Shown here: positions 32,469 through 33,270 of the stretch, piece by piece
Layout of the letters: every line of letters starts with the position of its first letter
How positions within the stretch are numbered: the first letter of the stretch is position 1
Assembly (NCBI GenBank): GCA_030427245.1
Contig: JAUHXA010000075.1
Coordinates: 1 to 33,270, forward strand
Source of the DNA: Bacteroidia bacterium
GTDB taxonomy: Bacteria > Bacteroidota > Bacteroidia > Chitinophagales > UBA2359
Length of the DNA stretch: 33,270 bases
Reading direction: 5' to 3'
Notes under the pieces: generated by a model
What the model was told of the DNA's origin: nothing
The model's database searches: none
Seen by the model: only the letters and a program-made list of their open reading frames with translations
Position numbers and translations under genes: made by a program

Positions 32469-33270
32469 TCAAAAACCAATCCCCTTTTCCTTCAATACCG
32501 CCTCTACATCGACCTCCCAAGCCTTCAAAACCTGTATTGCTGTCTTAGCACACTGCATCACAACAGGCACCTGCTGAAAACGAAGCGCTATCAACACCAC
32601 CTCCGTAGCCAATTCCACCGAAACCTTTTTATCGGGCTGAGATTGCAGATAAAAAATGCTGAGGTTCACCATCGTCATCGCTACATAAGGTAAAAAAGCT
32701 TGTGGATTTGCCTCGGCTAATCTTCTTCTGATGTCTAATGCTTCGGTGTAGGCTTGAAGGGCTTGGGGGAACTCATTTTTAGCCTTGTGTAAAACCGCCA
32801 AATTATTCAAGGTAGTAGCGACATAAGGTAAAAAAGCTTGTGGATTTGCCTCGGCTAATCTTCGATATATGTCTAATGCTTCGGTGTAGGCTTGAAGGGC
32901 TTGGGGGAACTCATTTTTATCACTGTGTAAAACCGCCAAATTATTCAAGGTTCCAGCGACATCTGGTAAAAAAGCTTGTGGATTTGCCTCGGCTAATCTT
33001 CTTCTGATGTCTAATGCTTCGGTGTAGGCTTGAAGGGCTTGGGGGAACTCATTTTTAGCCCTGTGTAAATTAGCCAAATTATTCAAGGTAGTAGCGACAG
33101 AAGGTAAAAAAGCTTGTGGATTTGCCTCGGCTAATCTTCTTCTGATGTCTAATGCTTCGGTGTAGGCTTGAAGGGCTTGGGGGAACTCATTTTTATCACT
33201 GTGTAAAACCGCCAAATTATTCAAGGTAGTAGCGACATCTGGTAAAAAAGCTTGTGGATTTGCCTCGGCT
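32469..33270 (-). CDS. TPR repeat protein, C-terminal part (runs off right edge)
   Basis: The frame is open to base 33270, so the N-terminus is missing; 267 residues are visible. Four or more 46-residue units of the form LNNLAVLHSDKNEFPQALQA, then YTEALDIRRRLAEANPQAFL, occur in tandem. They match tetratricopeptide helices with a spacer, and pack as a protein-protein interaction solenoid. The C-terminus is a different helical segment (TMVNLSIFYLQSQPDKKVSV and beyond to GIGF). The repeats are nearly identical at the DNA level (138-bp period), which implies recent duplication or gene conversion. The partner is unknown. Related proteins in this phylum often carry N-terminal effector domains, which cannot be checked here. 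Confidence 0.88.
   Translation of the reverse strand, partial: AEANPQAFLPDVATTLNNLAVLHSDKNEFPQALQAYTEALDIRRRLAEANPQAFLPSVATTLNNLANLHRAKNEFPQALQAYTEALDIRRRLAEANPQAFLPDVAGTLNNLAVLHSDKNEFPQALQAYTEALDIYRRLAEANPQAFLPYVATTLNNLAVLHKAKNEFPQALQAYTEALDIRRRLAEANPQAFLPYVAMTMVNLSIFYLQSQPDKKVSVELATEVVLIALRFQQVPVVMQCAKTAIQVLKAWEVDVEAVLKEKGIGF
32683..33270 (-). repeat. 138-bp tandem repeats inside the TPR gene
   Basis: The same landmark (GCG before AC) recurs at 32818, 32956, 33094 and 33232, exactly 138 bp apart. The units differ by only a few bases, for instance at CACTG/CCCTG/CTTGTG and ATCT/AAGG/GAAG positions. The array continues beyond the window. Confidence 0.85.

Noticed and set aside
32327-32479. 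51-residue N-terminal extension of the AAA-ATPase
   Set aside because: It is not part of the conserved domain, which begins at MQNLQVLPLGEASF, and overlaps the TPR gene end.
32683-33270. CRISPR-like regularly spaced repeat
   Set aside because: The 138-bp period is in frame, fully coding and gives TPR units; there are no unique spacers.

Overview
The window looks like a chromosomal segment of a member of the Bacteroidota, most likely the Saprospiria or a neighbouring class (inference). The reasons are: the arginine genes use the N-acylated ornithine carbamoyltransferase route typical of the phylum, starts lack Shine-Dalgarno sequences, intergenic regions are AT-rich with TAnnTTTG-type promoter elements, and a predicted AAA-ATPase/PD-(D/E)XK nuclease of a family expanded in this phylum is present. 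No rRNA, tRNA, CRISPR array, transposase or phage gene was found.

Layout. From 20850 down to 1 everything is on the minus strand and reads as one long arginine-biosynthesis region: a GNAT acyltransferase, argG, argC, argD, argF' (N-acylornithine carbamoyltransferase), argB, then a ten-gene glycan island (14186 down to 3380), then an argE-type deacylase, carA and the start of carB, which leaves the window at base 1. Position 90 of ArgF' is alanine, which by the published specificity switch predicts N-succinylornithine rather than N-acetylornithine as substrate. The glycan island encodes two GT4 and two GT2 glycosyltransferases, two poorly characterised glycosyltransferase-like proteins, a NodU/CmcH-type O-carbamoyltransferase, a sulfotransferase, a polysaccharide deacetylase and a SAM methyltransferase. 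This is a set for making and decorating a surface or exported glycan. The carbamoyltransferase uses carbamoyl phosphate, the product of the carAB genes that flank the island.

An 893-bp non-coding stretch (20851-21743) separates the arginine region from plus-strand genes: an M20 dipeptidase (21744-23129), then, after a minus-strand DHFR/RibD-like reductase, a compact three-gene unit (23987-27510). That unit holds an ATP-grasp-like protein of unknown substrate, a GshB/RimK-type ATP-grasp ligase and an AstE/AspA-type zinc deacylase. It is the best candidate here for an uncharacterised amide-bond-forming system. It is followed by convergent parC-like topoisomerase IV subunit A (27543-30263), the AAA-ATPase/nuclease (30677-32326) and a TPR protein with near-identical 138-bp repeats that runs off the right edge.

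The intergenic DNA is rich in small repeats: a 34-bp GTTCC family (carA-carB and argF'-argB gaps), TCCCGA/TCGGGA palindromes, one of which appears inserted inside a copy of the first family, a repeat with a ATTCC/GGAAT hairpin in three successive arg gaps, and a C-run/G-run inverted-repeat element upstream of parC. All positions and motif calls come from reading the sequence; no database search was run.
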